Shown here: positions 1-7,891 of the stretch, piece by piece
How positions within the stretch are numbered: the stretch's first letter is position 1
Layout: each line of letters starts with the position of its first letter
Assembly: GCF_035989885.1 (NCBI RefSeq)
Contig: NZ_CP108518.1
Coordinates: forward strand, 8,175,001 to 8,239,000
Length of the DNA: 64,000 bases
Origin: Streptomyces sp. NBC_01232
GTDB lineage: Bacteria > Actinomycetota > Actinomycetes > Streptomycetales > Streptomycetaceae
Direction of reading: 5' to 3'
Made by a program: the position numbers and the translations under genes
Notes under the pieces: model-generated
What the model was told of the DNA's origin: nothing
Database searches by the model: none
Seen by the model: only the letters and a program-made list of their open reading frames with translations

Positions 1-1264
1 TGACGAGCCTGCCCGACAGGGGCGGCACCGGCAGGCCGTGCCGGGCCAGCCGCACCGGGCTGATCCGGATGTCGGCGAGGTCGCGGTAGACCAGCCGGAG
101 CGGCGCGCCGGTGGCGGAGAGGACGACGAGGAGGTTCTGGCCGTGGGCCTCCAGCGCCACTCCCAGCTCCAGCACCCGCAGGCACACCGAGAGGGCCAGC
201 CGTGCGAACTCCGCCTGCCAGGCCGCCGAGCGCGCCGGGGCGAACGAGGCCAGCGCCGCCACCGGCAGCACCCGCTCACCGGCGGCGGCGTCCGCGTAGG
301 CCTCCGGCGGCTCGCGCAGCACGGCAGCCAGGTCCGGGCTGTGTGCGGTCGCCGCGCCGAGCGTGCGCGTGATGTGCAGCCGCCCGTCGAGCCGCTCGGC
401 CAGGCCCTGGGCGAAGGCGGAGACGGCCGCCGCGGTCTCGATGGAGTAGACGGAGATGTCCCGTACGGACGAGGTGAGCCGCGCGCTGAGCGCGGTCTTC
501 ACATGGGCCCCGCCGTCGGCGGGGGCCAGGGTGCGCAGGGCCATCAGCGGATGAGCCGCAAGGCCGGGCCGCACGCGCTCGTGCTTCAGGACGTGCGCCG
601 CCTGCCACGGATGCACCGGGACCAGGATCCGTCCGGCGTCCCGCATCTCCCGCGGCCAGTCGCCGGTGACCAGGCACTCCTCGGCCCGTACGGCGACCAG
701 CCCGAGCTCCACCACCGGCCGGTGCTCGGGCGCGTACGCCAGCTGCTCGGCCACCGAGAAACCCGGCCGGGAACGGCAGTTCGGGTGGTAGGGGTGCCCG
801 TCCACCACCCGCTGCTCCCACTCCCAGGTGGTCAGCGGGGCAGGGTCGTCGGCGGCGGACGGCTGTCCGGCCCGGGAGAGCGCGAGGGAGGCCGTACAGG
901 CGTCCAGCTCGGCGGCGAACTGCTCGCCGTGCGGCACCCCGAGGGCCGTCACCAGCCGCGCGGCCTGCCGGTAGGCCCTGCCGTCGAGCAGCACCTCGCT
1001 CACGTACGGCCCGGTCGCGTACGGATCCGGCAGCGGGCCCTCCAGCCGGCGGCCACCGGCCAGCAGCAGCGCCAGACCGTCCGGCCCGCGCTCCCGGCCC
1101 TCGACCCAGGGCAGTGGCTCGTGGGCGAGGGCCCGCCATAGCCGGGTCAGCACGGCGGCCCGGGTACCGCCGAGCGCGGCGGCGTACGAGGGTCCGAGCG
1201 ACGGTCGTACGTCGGCCAGTTCGGCGGCGACGGCCTCTTCGGCCGGGGAAGGGGAAGGATGCAT
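1..1264 (-). CDS. IucA/IucC-family NIS siderophore synthetase, 3' end cut off by the window
   Basis: This is the N-terminal 421 residues of an NRPS-independent siderophore synthetase, an enzyme that adenylates a carboxylate (citrate, succinate or similar) and condenses it with an amine. Visible family motifs, in order, are GHPYHPNCRSRPGF, then TSSVRD in the nucleotide-binding part, EAHGQN (ExHxQN) and YRDLADIRIS near the cut end. Family members are about 580-620 residues, so roughly the last third lies outside the window. The start is the ATG at 1264, preceded by GGAGCC at good spacing. It is divergent from a second synthetase, with about 110 bp between the starts, so the pair probably belongs to one siderophore locus extending to the left. 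The substrate cannot be told from sequence. Confidence 0.9.
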   Translation of the reverse strand, partial: MHPSPSPAEEAVAAELADVRPSLGPSYAAALGGTRAAVLTRLWRALAHEPLPWVEGRERGPDGLALLLAGGRRLEGPLPDPYATGPYVSEVLLDGRAYRQAARLVTALGVPHGEQFAAELDACTASLALSRAGQPSAADDPAPLTTWEWEQRVVDGHPYHPNCRSRPGFSVAEQLAYAPEHRPVVELGLVAVRAEECLVTGDWPREMRDAGRILVPVHPWQAAHVLKHERVRPGLAAHPLMALRTLAPADGGAHVKTALSARLTSSVRDISVYSIETAAAVSAFAQGLAERLDGRLHITRTLGAATAHSPDLAAVLREPPEAYADAAAGERVLPVAALASFAPARSAAWQAEFARLALSVCLRVLELGVALEAHGQNLLVVLSATGAPLRLVYRDLADIRISPVRLARHGLPVPPLSGRLV

Positions 1265-1372
1265 GCTGAGGCTCCGGCATCGGAATATCGCTTTGCGGGA
1301 TGATCAAGTAATGATTGCGGATACCGAAGATCACGGCTGGTGGTTGCGCCCTGCGCACCTCCGGCGCACCGG
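1265..1372. promoter_or_regulatory. Divergent promoter region of the two siderophore synthetase genes
   Basis: This 108 bp gap separates two divergent NIS synthetase starts and must hold both promoters. It contains the most AT-rich stretch nearby (about 1285-1330). I could not fit the 19-bp DmdR/IdeR iron box (TTAGGTTAGGCTAACCTAA type) anywhere in it, so iron control is expected from the pathway but not shown by the sequence. Confidence 0.45.
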
Positions 1373-2977
1373 ATGGACCGAATGGAATCAGTGGACCTCA
1401 ACGCCGCCGCCGACGCGTACGCCGCCACCCCGCTCCTGAACTGCCTGCTCAGGGAGGCGGCCGACCCCGTCGCGCCGGACGGGACCGACCGGCCCGGCCG
1501 GCCCGGGGAACGGCACGACGCGAGCACCGGAACAGGCGTGCGCGTCCACCGGCTGCGCGGCAGCGGCCGGCTGCTCCGGGTGCGCGGCGGGCGCCGGCCC
1601 GTACGCCCCGAACTGCGCACGGAGGACGGCTGGCACCCGCTCAGCCACACCGAACTGGCCAAACTCGTCTCCGACGAACTGGGCCGGTTCACCGGTGCCC
1701 CCAACGACGAACTCCCCGTCGAGATCACCGACAGCCGGGACGCGATCGCCGCGCTGCTGGCCGCCCGGACCGCCGCCGAACCCCCGGCGGACCCGTACCT
1801 CCTCTCCGAGCAGTCCCTGGTCATGGGCCATCCGCACCACCCCGCCCCCAAGGCCCGCGGCGGGGCACCGGCCGGGACCTGGCTGCCGTACGCGCCCGAG
1901 GCCTTCGCCCGGTTCCCGCTGGTCTTCCTGGGGCTGCGCGAGGACCAGACCGCCGAGGAGGGCGGACCGGCCGCCTCCGGCGCCATCGACGCGCTCGCCG
2001 ACGCACTGGACGGGCCGCGCGCCCCCGCCGGATACCGCCTGCTGCCCGCCCACCCCTGGCAGCTCGACCTGGTCGGAGACCGGCCCGCCGTCCGCGAGGC
2101 CTTCGCCGAGGGGCGGCTCCTGCACCTCGGGGAAAGCCGGCGGCCGGCCTGGCCGACCGCCTCGATCCGGACCCTGTACGTGCCGGACGCGTCGGCCGAC
2201 CTCTTCGTGAAGTTCAGCCTCGATGTCCGGATCACCAACGACGTGCGCCGGCTGTGGCGCCACGACCTGCTGAAACTGCGCCGTACGGACGCGGCCGCGT
2301 CGGCCGGCTTCGCAGCCCTGCGCCGCACCGGCTCGGCGGCGGCCTGGCTCGCCGACCGCGGCTACCGCACCGCCGCCTTCGCCTTCGAGGAGCTCGCGGT
2401 CCTGGTCCGCGACGGCCTGCACGCCCACACCGTGCCCGGGGCCACGCCGCTGCTGGCCGCCGCGCTCGCCGAGGGCTACCCCCAGAGCCCGCCGGCCGCA
2501 GGGACCGACCCGCTCCGGTGGTGGCGTGCGTACCTGAGCCAGGTGGTGCCGCCGGTCCTCGAACTGTTCGCCCGGCACGGCGTGGTGCTGGAGGCGCACC
2601 TTCAGAACACCCTGGTCGCCGTCGACGCGGCGGGCCTGCCCGTGCAGGCCCTCTTCCGCGACGCCGAGGGCGTCAAACTGCTGGCCGACCTGCCGCGGGC
2701 GGACGCCTGGCAGCGCCTCGTCTACTGCCTGGTGGTCAACAACCTGACCGAGATCGCCGGGGCGCTGGCCGGACGGCACCCCGACGTCGCGCCGCTCCTG
2801 TGGCCGGCCGCACGAGAGGAGTTCCTGCGCTACGAGGCCACCCGCGGGCTCCCCGAGATCGCGGAGCTGCTAGCCGCCCCGACCCTGCCGGGCAAGACCA
2901 ACCTGCTGCTGCGCTGGACCCGCGCGGACGGCGCCGACGCCCGCTACCTCCCGCTGCCGAACCCGCTGCGCGTCTAG
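1373..2977 (+). CDS. IucA/IucC-family NIS siderophore synthetase (second copy)
   Basis: A complete NIS synthetase of about 534 residues, catalysing ATP-dependent amide or ester formation between a carboxylate and a hydroxylated polyamine or amino acid. Motifs in order are MGHPHHPAPKARGG, TASIRTLYV followed by VKFSLDVRITND (ATP and carboxylate site), and EAHLQNTLV with FRDAEGVK. It is divergent from the other synthetase, as in clusters where two NIS enzymes act in sequence on one backbone. The start is uncertain: in-frame candidates are GTG 1340, ATG 1373 and ATG 1382, none with a convincing Shine-Dalgarno. I chose 1373 as a compromise, since homology-like sequence begins about MESVDLN. The TAG stop lies in the CTAG that forms the left flank of a MITE-like element. 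Confidence 0.88.
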   Translation: MDRMESVDLNAAADAYAATPLLNCLLREAADPVAPDGTDRPGRPGERHDASTGTGVRVHRLRGSGRLLRVRGGRRPVRPELRTEDGWHPLSHTELAKLVSDELGRFTGAPNDELPVEITDSRDAIAALLAARTAAEPPADPYLLSEQSLVMGHPHHPAPKARGGAPAGTWLPYAPEAFARFPLVFLGLREDQTAEEGGPAASGAIDALADALDGPRAPAGYRLLPAHPWQLDLVGDRPAVREAFAEGRLLHLGESRRPAWPTASIRTLYVPDASADLFVKFSLDVRITNDVRRLWRHDLLKLRRTDAAASAGFAALRRTGSAAAWLADRGYRTAAFAFEELAVLVRDGLHAHTVPGATPLLAAALAEGYPQSPPAAGTDPLRWWRAYLSQVVPPVLELFARHGVVLEAHLQNTLVAVDAAGLPVQALFRDAEGVKLLADLPRADAWQRLVYCLVVNNLTEIAGALAGRHPDVAPLLWPAAREEFLRYEATRGLPEIAELLAAPTLPGKTNLLLRWTRADGADARYLPLPNPLRV

Positions 2978-3137
2978 GTCGTCTCTTTTGGATCTTGTCG
3001 GTCGGCCCGTGTCGTCCGGTGCCGTGCATCGCAAGGCGGAGGAGCGCCGTGGTACTGGACGTACTGCGGTGCTCCGACAACGCGGCGAGGTGCGGTGCCG
3101 GGCGCCGTGGGCCCGGCAAGATCCGAAAGAGACGACC
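2977..3137. mobile_element. MITE-like element A (161 bp, TA target within CTAG)
   Basis: A non-coding element with terminal inverted repeats of over 20 bp and one mismatch (GGTCGTCTCTTTTGGATCTTG against the complement of the right end, which has C for one T). It is flanked by TA at 2975-2976 and 3138-3139; removing the element and one TA restores CTAG. The inner core carries GTGCATCGCAAGGCGGAG and CCGACAACGCGGCGAGGTGC around a small hairpin. The same core occurs in elements B and C at the right end of the window. Too short to encode a transposase, so presumably moved in trans by an IS5-family enzyme. Lying just after a gene, it may also act as a terminator. Confidence 0.8.
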
Positions 3138-3185
3138 TAGGCCGATCCGGTCTCGGCCGGAGGGTCACGGCAGAGACGACAGGAC

Positions 3186-4052
3186 CTAGCGCCGGAAGTG
3201 GGCGTGGTGTTCGTGGAGGAAGGCGTCGAGGGTGCGGGGCGGGCGGCCGAGGATGTCGCCGACGGTGGTGGTGGGGGTCTCGGGGCGGGCGACGGTGAGT
3301 TGCTGGATCTCCGTCACGTGGGCGGCGAGCCAGGCGGGCATGCGGGCGTGGCGGACCAGGTCGGCGCGCAGTTCGTCCGGGGTGAGGTCGACGTAGCGAA
3401 TCCGGTGGCCGGTCAGGGCGGTCAGCCGTGAGGCGAGTTCGGGGTGGGAGACGGCTTCGGAACCGGTCAGTGTGTAGGTGCCGCCGGCGATGTCCGGCCT
3501 GGTGAGGGCTGCGGCGGCGACGTCGCCGATGTCGCGGCAGTCGACGTAGTTGCAGGGCGCGTCGCCCGTCGTGCCGAGGATGCTGCCCCGGATGACGCCG
3601 GGGGCCAGGCGCAGGAGGTTCTGCATGAACGCGTAGGGGCGCAGAACGGTGTGGGGGAGGCCGCTGCCGCGCAGGTGTTCCTCGACGGCGTGGTGTCCGC
3701 GGGAGACGGCGACGGGGGAGTCGGGTTCGGCGGCGGGTGCGGAGATCTTGACGATGTGTCCGATGCCGCTGTCGGCCGCGATGTCGATGACGCGGGTTTC
3801 GAGTTCGACCTGTGCGGGGCCGTTGGCCATGGCGAGGAAGAGCCGGCCGGCGCCCTCGAAGGCGGTGCTCAGGGAGCGGGGATCGGCGGCGTCGGCGTAC
3901 CGGACCTCGACGGCCGGCCGGTGTACGCCGGTTGTGCCGGGGATCGGCTTGTTCGGGGTGCGGGTCAGTGCGCGGACGGGGGTGCCTGACGTGAGGAGGC
4001 TGTGAACCAGAGCGTTCCCGGTCGCTCCGGTGGCTCCCATGACAACGATCAT
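3186..4052 (-). CDS. NmrA-like NAD(P)-binding SDR-family protein
   Basis: A 288-residue atypical short-chain dehydrogenase of the NmrA/QOR2 type. It opens with a beta strand and the dinucleotide-binding loop GATGATGNAL (GxxGxxG), followed by a long Rossmann domain and the NmrA-like segment around PYAFMQNLLRLAPGV. The usual catalytic YxxxK of classical SDRs is not obvious, as is normal for NmrA-like sensors and quinone reductases. It lies 51 bp downstream of the small membrane protein gene, on the same strand and below a MarR regulator, so redox or toxicant-responsive expression is plausible. A ribosome site AGGAAATGAG precedes the ATG. Substrate unknown. Confidence 0.85.
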   Translation of the reverse strand: MIVVMGATGATGNALVHSLLTSGTPVRALTRTPNKPIPGTTGVHRPAVEVRYADAADPRSLSTAFEGAGRLFLAMANGPAQVELETRVIDIAADSGIGHIVKISAPAAEPDSPVAVSRGHHAVEEHLRGSGLPHTVLRPYAFMQNLLRLAPGVIRGSILGTTGDAPCNYVDCRDIGDVAAAALTRPDIAGGTYTLTGSEAVSHPELASRLTALTGHRIRYVDLTPDELRADLVRHARMPAWLAAHVTEIQQLTVARPETPTTTVGDILGRPPRTLDAFLHEHHAHFRR

Positions 4053-4077
4053 CGTGTGCTCATTTCCTGGTGACGTC

Positions 4078-4099
4078 CCCGGCGGCGGATGCCGCCGGG
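4078..4099. terminator. Intergenic hairpin between membrane protein and NmrA-like gene
   Basis: A perfect 9-bp GC-only stem, CCCGGCGGC / GCCGCCGGG, with a GGAT loop. It lies in the short gap between two same-strand genes and could attenuate read-through or protect an mRNA end. No U-tract follows. Confidence 0.5.
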
Positions 4100-4103
4100 C
4101 GGG

Positions 4104-4631
4104 CTATGCGGCGGACGCCGTGGTGGCGCTGCGCCAGCGCAGGGTGACGATGGTGGTGGCGAGGGCCGCGGAGAGGGGCAGGTCCAGGCGCAGGCGCTCC
4201 AGCCACGGGGTGGCGGGGACCGGGGTGTGGGCGGGCAGCCATTGGGCGGCGAACCATCCCAGGAGGGCGGCCGCGCCGACGGCGGTGAGGGCGAGGGCGG
4301 CGGTCAGCACGCCGCGCGGCGCGGTGACGGTCCACCGGCGGGTCCGCCCGCCGTTGCGCAGCCAGGTGCCGACCAGGAACGCCACCACGGCGGAGGTGCC
4401 GGCGATGGAGGTGCAGGCGGCGACGGCCAGTTCGTGCTGGCCGGTGAGGAGCCCGGCCGTACCGGCCGTGAGCGCGGGGGCGGCGTAGGCGGTCAGCACC
4501 TCACGCCACAGGGTGAACGCCCGGGAGACGCGTCGGGACGTGTGCCGGGATGTACGCCGGGATGTCCGGGGTGTTCGGGTTGTCCGGGAGTCTGCTCGGT
4601 CCGGGCCGGGCCTGTCCTCGGTCGCGGGCAT
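4104..4631 (-). CDS. Small integral membrane protein, function unknown
   Basis: 175 residues from the ATG at 4631, which has GAAAGAGG upstream; an upstream in-frame start at 4682 is less likely because it would overlap the predicted operator. The first 40 residues are polar with repeated R-T-S-R units, followed by hydrophobic helices around AYAAPALTAGTAGLL, VAACTSIAGTSAVVAFLVG, VLTAALALTAVGAAALLGWF and a last short one, so three to four membrane segments. No recognised domain. A palindrome matching the one at the upstream MarR gene sits immediately before the gene, which suggests MarR repression together with the NmrA-like gene downstream. Confidence 0.7.
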   Translation of the reverse strand: MPATEDRPGPDRADSRTTRTPRTSRRTSRHTSRRVSRAFTLWREVLTAYAAPALTAGTAGLLTGQHELAVAACTSIAGTSAVVAFLVGTWLRNGGRTRRWTVTAPRGVLTAALALTAVGAAALLGWFAAQWLPAHTPVPATPWLERLRLDLPLSAALATTIVTLRWRSATTASAA

Positions 4632-4682
4632 GCTGGCCTCTTTCTCGTACGGGTGAGGGGAGCGAAGGGTGGTCCGGCTCAT

Positions 4683-4704
4683 GTAATTAGGTGGCTAACT
4701 ATTT
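4683..4704. promoter_or_regulatory. Predicted MarR operator upstream of the membrane protein gene
   Basis: The sequence TAATTAG-GTGG-CTAACTA (4684-4701) is a 7-4-7 palindrome with one mismatch, just upstream of the membrane protein start. The same layout recurs at the MarR gene's own start (5323-5340), so these are good candidates for binding sites of that regulator. Confidence 0.6.
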
Positions 4705-4798
4705 GGGCGTGAAAAGGGCCCTGCTCGTGGAGCGGGGCCGGGGCCGCCGATGCGGCCGGGGGTCGGGTGGTCGGGGGTCGGGTGGTCGGGTGGCCGGG

Positions 4799-5317
4799 TC
4801 AGTCTGCGGCCAGAGCCGCACTGCCTTGCACGACACGGGCCAGCAGGTCCAGGAACACCGCGCGCTCCTCGACGGAGAGCCCGCCCACCATCGCCTCGAG
4901 CCGTCCGAAGTGCTCGGGCGCCATGTCGCGCAGGCGCTGCGCCCCGCGCGCGGTCAGGACGGCCACCGTGCCCCGGCCGTCCTCCGTGGACGGTCGGCGG
5001 GCGACCAGGCCCTCCCGTTCGAGGCCGTCCAGCAGGCCGGTGACCGTGGCCCTGGAGACGTCGAGATCGACCGCGAGGCGTGAGGGGGACTTCTCCCCGC
5101 CGTGGTCCTCGAGGTCGGCGAGCAGCCGGTAGCGCCCCGTTGACAGGCCGAACCTGGCGAAGTGCGCCTCGGCCGCCCGGCCGACCCTCGCGCCTGCCGA
5201 GATCAGCCGCACCGCGACCAGTACCGCCTGTGGATCGACCTCCAGGCCGTAGTGCTCGACCTGTCGCCTGGCCTGGTCCAGCGTGGGTGCCTCGCCGTCG
5301 GCGCCGTCCTTCTTCAT
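4799..5317 (-). CDS. MarR-family transcriptional regulator
   Basis: 172 residues from the ATG at 5317. It has the MarR winged-helix arrangement: helix pair around GLSTGRYRLLADLEDHGG, recognition segment SRLAVDLDVSRATVTGLLDGLEREGLV, then the wing with RRPSTEDGRGTVAVLT, which carries the conserved D-x-R, and a C-terminal dimerisation helix. A palindrome overlaps the region just before the start codon, and a related one lies before the next gene, pointing to autorepression and repression of the membrane protein/NmrA-like genes. The ligand is unknown; neighbouring oxidoreductase genes suggest an aromatic or oxidative signal. Confidence 0.88.
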   Translation of the reverse strand: MKKDGADGEAPTLDQARRQVEHYGLEVDPQAVLVAVRLISAGARVGRAAEAHFARFGLSTGRYRLLADLEDHGGEKSPSRLAVDLDVSRATVTGLLDGLEREGLVARRPSTEDGRGTVAVLTARGAQRLRDMAPEHFGRLEAMVGGLSVEERAVFLDLLARVVQGSAALAAD

Positions 5318-5322
5318 GCATT

Positions 5323-5340
5323 TAATATGGCGGCTAATTA
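5323..5340. promoter_or_regulatory. Predicted MarR autoregulatory operator
   Basis: TAATATG-GCGG-CTAATTA has the same 7-4-7 spacing as the site at 4684-4701 and shares five of seven positions per half. It begins 5 bp upstream of the MarR start codon, so binding would block the promoter or early transcript. Confidence 0.55.
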
Positions 5341-5573
5341 CTTCGCCTGTCAAGGCGCCCCGCGGTCTGCGGTCCGTTGCCGGTGGGTCCTTGGGCCTTC
5401 TGCTCCCGGTGTGCGGCTTCGGCCAGTTTCCGAGGGGCCCGGTCTGCCCGTGGCCGCGTGCGATCACCTGCGGCGTGGCCGCTCCGCGTGCCGCCGGCCC
5501 TCCGGAGGGGCCGGCAGGACGCCGGTGCGGAATCGGCCAGACCGGGGCGCGTGCCCCGATCCGCTCTTCTGAA

Positions 5574-5585
5574 AGGTATAGACCA
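5574..5585. promoter_or_regulatory. GntR/HutC-type operator-like site upstream of the GntR gene
   Basis: AGGTATAGACCA matches 10 of 12 bases of TGGTCTAGACCA, the core recognised by HutC-subfamily GntR proteins such as DasR. It lies about 57 bp before a gene for a regulator of that subfamily, so autoregulation is the simplest reading. DasR itself could also bind. Confidence 0.45.
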
Positions 5586-5642
5586 ATGTTAGGTTGGCTG
5601 GGCAGACCGCGCAGTCCTTGACCACCCGTCAGAGGAGAAGCC

Positions 5643-6425
5643 ATGCCCTCCCCTTCGCGGGGCGGCGGCCAGGCCGCCATGCCCAAGTATCAGCGGATCG
5701 CCGCAGCCCTGCGCCGCGATCTCGACCGCGCCGCACGCACCCCCGGCGGCAGACTGCCCTCCGAGCGCAGTCTCGCCGAGCGCTACCAGGTCAACCGGCA
5801 GACCATCAGGGCGGCCCTGCAGCACCTGCGCGAGGACGGCCTCGTCGTCACCGGCCGACGCGGCACCCGACCCGCCGTTTCCGTCGTCCCGGCCGCGGCG
5901 GGCTCCGGCCCGGCCGGGACGACGGCCGCGGAGGCCGGGCTTCCCGGGCAGGCCCGGATCCGGAGCCGGCTCACCCTCCTCACGGTCCCGCCCTCGCTCG
6001 CCGCACTGCTCGGCATGGCCGGCGGGGACCGCACCCTGGTCCATCACCACCGCGAAAGCGGCCCGGCCGGAGAGACCCTCCGGCACGCCGTCACCTACTT
6101 CAGCCCCGGGGCCGTCGCGCGCAGCCCCGAGCTGACGGCCCTGAGGAACCGGACCCAGGATGCCCACGAAGGGGACCTGGCCTCCCTGCACCGGTGGCTC
6201 GACCGGGCCGCGGCGGGCGGCAGGGTCGCCGAGACCCTCACCATGACCCGCGTCACCCACCCGCCGGCCACCGCCCCGGCCTGCGGCCTGACGGTACGAC
6301 GCACCCTGCACGACCCCTCCGGCCGGCTGCTGGCCGTCACCGACCTGGCCTTCCCCACCTGGGACCGCCTCACCTTCCACCGCGACCGCCGCGACCACGC
6401 GACCGCCGGATTCCGCATCACCTGA
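5643..6425 (+). CDS. GntR-family regulator, HutC/UTRA type
   Basis: 260 residues. An N-terminal GntR winged helix starts at about residue 13 (PKYQRIAAALRRDL) with the typical LPSERSLAERYQVNRQTIRAAL recognition region, split here as in all GntR proteins. An effector-binding UTRA domain spans roughly residues 90-255. The gene has a strong ribosome site, AGAGGAGA, before the ATG. A HutC-like half-palindrome lies upstream. The betaine-type importer genes begin about 400 bp downstream, but a hairpin repeat and a long leader separate them, so control of that importer is only a guess. The C-terminal residues run up to a hairpin repeat. Confidence 0.87.
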   Translation: MPSPSRGGGQAAMPKYQRIAAALRRDLDRAARTPGGRLPSERSLAERYQVNRQTIRAALQHLREDGLVVTGRRGTRPAVSVVPAAAGSGPAGTTAAEAGLPGQARIRSRLTLLTVPPSLAALLGMAGGDRTLVHHHRESGPAGETLRHAVTYFSPGAVARSPELTALRNRTQDAHEGDLASLHRWLDRAAAGGRVAETLTMTRVTHPPATAPACGLTVRRTLHDPSGRLLAVTDLAFPTWDRLTFHRDRRDHATAGFRIT

Positions 6426-6430
6426 GAGGT

Positions 6431-6461
6431 GTCCTGCCGAGCCCGGCGTGATCGGCAGGAC
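6431..6461. repeat. Hairpin repeat, copy 1 (GTCCTGCCGA family)
   Basis: A perfect 10-bp stem GTCCTGCCGA / TCGGCAGGAC around GCCCGGCGTGA, 5 bp after the GntR stop codon. The same arms and loop occur at 14574-14622 (longest copy) and, as one arm plus loop, at 40999-41028. Its position suggests a transcription terminator dispersed as a repeat. Confidence 0.65.
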
Positions 6462-6829
6462 GCTCCCTGGGAGGACTGTGTCCCCGGCCACACCCCGGGC
6501 GGCGGTGCAGCCGGGCCCGGCGGCCCGGCCGGCCGCCCGGTCGCGGTCCCAACTCGTCCCCGGGGGACGGGTGTACCCGTCCGAGGTCGCCGGGGGCCGC
6601 CCGGGCCGGGGCGACCGTCCGCGTACGGGGCTCCCGTACCCCCGCACGTGAGGAGGATCACCCTTGCGTTTGCTCGGGTGAATGGGGGGCATCGGCGCTG
6701 CTGGAGCGGAACCACGTCCTCCGGCCATGCGTGCCGGAGTCGAGGCGCACACGGGCAGATCCCGTCCCGCTCCACGGCCCCGCCGGCCAGCCGGTGCGGG
6801 CCGTACTTGGTACGACCCGTGAGGTGTAT
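6462..6829 (+). other. Long structured leader before the betaine-type importer
   Basis: About 370 bp without a gene. It holds several nested GC-rich inverted repeats, for example GTCGCC...GGCGAC around 6588 and GTACGGGGCTCCCGTAC around 6625, then GGGTGAAT near 6677 and GGAGCGGAACC near 6703. This is long for a Streptomyces 5' region and could be a regulatory RNA controlling osmolyte uptake, but I cannot fit it to a named riboswitch. Confidence 0.4.
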
Positions 6830-7891
6830 GTGTCCACGCTCCAGGCCGAACACGTCTACAAGGTGTTCGGGAGGCGCCCCGCCGACAGTGAAGCCGCCGT
6901 CCGCGCACTCCAAGGCGGCGCCGGCCGCGACGAGTTGCGCGCCGACGGGACCACTGCCGCCGTTATCGACGCCTCCTTCGAGGTCCAGCCCGGCCAGATC
7001 TTCGTGGTCATGGGCCTTTCGGGATCGGGTAAGTCCACGCTGCTGCGCATGCTGAACGGCCTCCTGGAACCCACCGCCGGGCGCATCCTCTTCGGCGGCC
7101 AGGACCTCACCACGCTGAGCGCGCGCGAGCTGCGCCACGTACGGTCCACGAAGATCTCCATGGTCTTCCAGCACTTCGCTCTGTTCCCGCACCGCAATGT
7201 GCTGGAGAACGCCGGCTACGGCCTCGAGGTGCAGGGCGTGCCCCGCCCGGAGCGCGAGCGGCGCGCCGCCGAGGCCCTGGCCCTGTGCGGGCTCGAGGGC
7301 TGGGAGGAGTCCTGGCCCGACGAGCTCTCCGGCGGCATGCAGCAGCGGGTCGGCCTCGCCCGGGCCCTGGCCACCGACGCCGAGCTCCTGCTGATGGACG
7401 AGTCCTTCAGCGCGCTGGACCCGCTGATCCGCCGCGACATGCAGGACCAGCTGCTGGAGCTCCAGAAGCGGCTGAAGAAGACCATCGTCTTCATCACCCA
7501 CGACCTCAACGAGGCCATGCGCCTCGGCGACGGCATCGCCGTCATGCGCGACGGCCGCATCGTCCAGCAGGGCACCGCGGAGGACATCCTCACGCGCCCC
7601 GCCGACGACTACGTCGCCTCCTTCGTCCAGGACGTGGACCGTTCCCGGGTCCTGACGGCCGACGCCGTCATGGACGATCCGGACCCGGCCGCCGACGCCT
7701 GCGACTGCCCGACCGTCACCACCGGGACCCCGCTCGCCGACCTGTGCGCCGTCAGCGCCCGCGTCCCGCACGCGGTCGCCGTCACCGGCGCGGACGGCTC
7801 CGTCGTCGGCTCCGTGCCCCAGGACCGCCTCATTGCCTTCATCGGCGACGAACAAAGGCCCCCGATGTACTGCGCGGAGGTGGCCGCCTGA
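6830..7891 (+). CDS. Glycine betaine/proline-type ABC importer, ATP-binding subunit (ProV/OpuAA-like)
   Basis: 353 residues from GTG 6830, which has GAGG upstream; earlier in-frame codons lack homology. Walker A is GLSGSGKST at about residues 62-70, the signature LSGGMQQRV at about 166, and Walker B LLLMDESFSALD at about 188, followed by the switch histidine in FITHDLNEAM. The extended segment before Walker A is typical of quaternary-amine transporters such as ProV and OpuAA. The C-terminal part after about residue 290 is a CBS-like regulatory tail. The permease gene starts at the last base of this stop codon, so the two are translationally coupled. The complex imports compatible solutes at the membrane, normally induced by osmotic stress. 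Confidence 0.92.
   Translation: MSTLQAEHVYKVFGRRPADSEAAVRALQGGAGRDELRADGTTAAVIDASFEVQPGQIFVVMGLSGSGKSTLLRMLNGLLEPTAGRILFGGQDLTTLSARELRHVRSTKISMVFQHFALFPHRNVLENAGYGLEVQGVPRPERERRAAEALALCGLEGWEESWPDELSGGMQQRVGLARALATDAELLLMDESFSALDPLIRRDMQDQLLELQKRLKKTIVFITHDLNEAMRLGDGIAVMRDGRIVQQGTAEDILTRPADDYVASFVQDVDRSRVLTADAVMDDPDPAADACDCPTVTTGTPLADLCAVSARVPHAVAVTGADGSVVGSVPQDRLIAFIGDEQRPPMYCAEVAA

Noticed and set aside
1265..1372. Iron box or Zur box in the divergent siderophore promoter
   Set aside because: No stretch matches either consensus well enough.
6655..6800. Possible ydaO (c-di-AMP) riboswitch
   Set aside because: Tracts resembling conserved segments occur in the wrong order, and no full fold could be drawn by eye; kept only as a finding to test.
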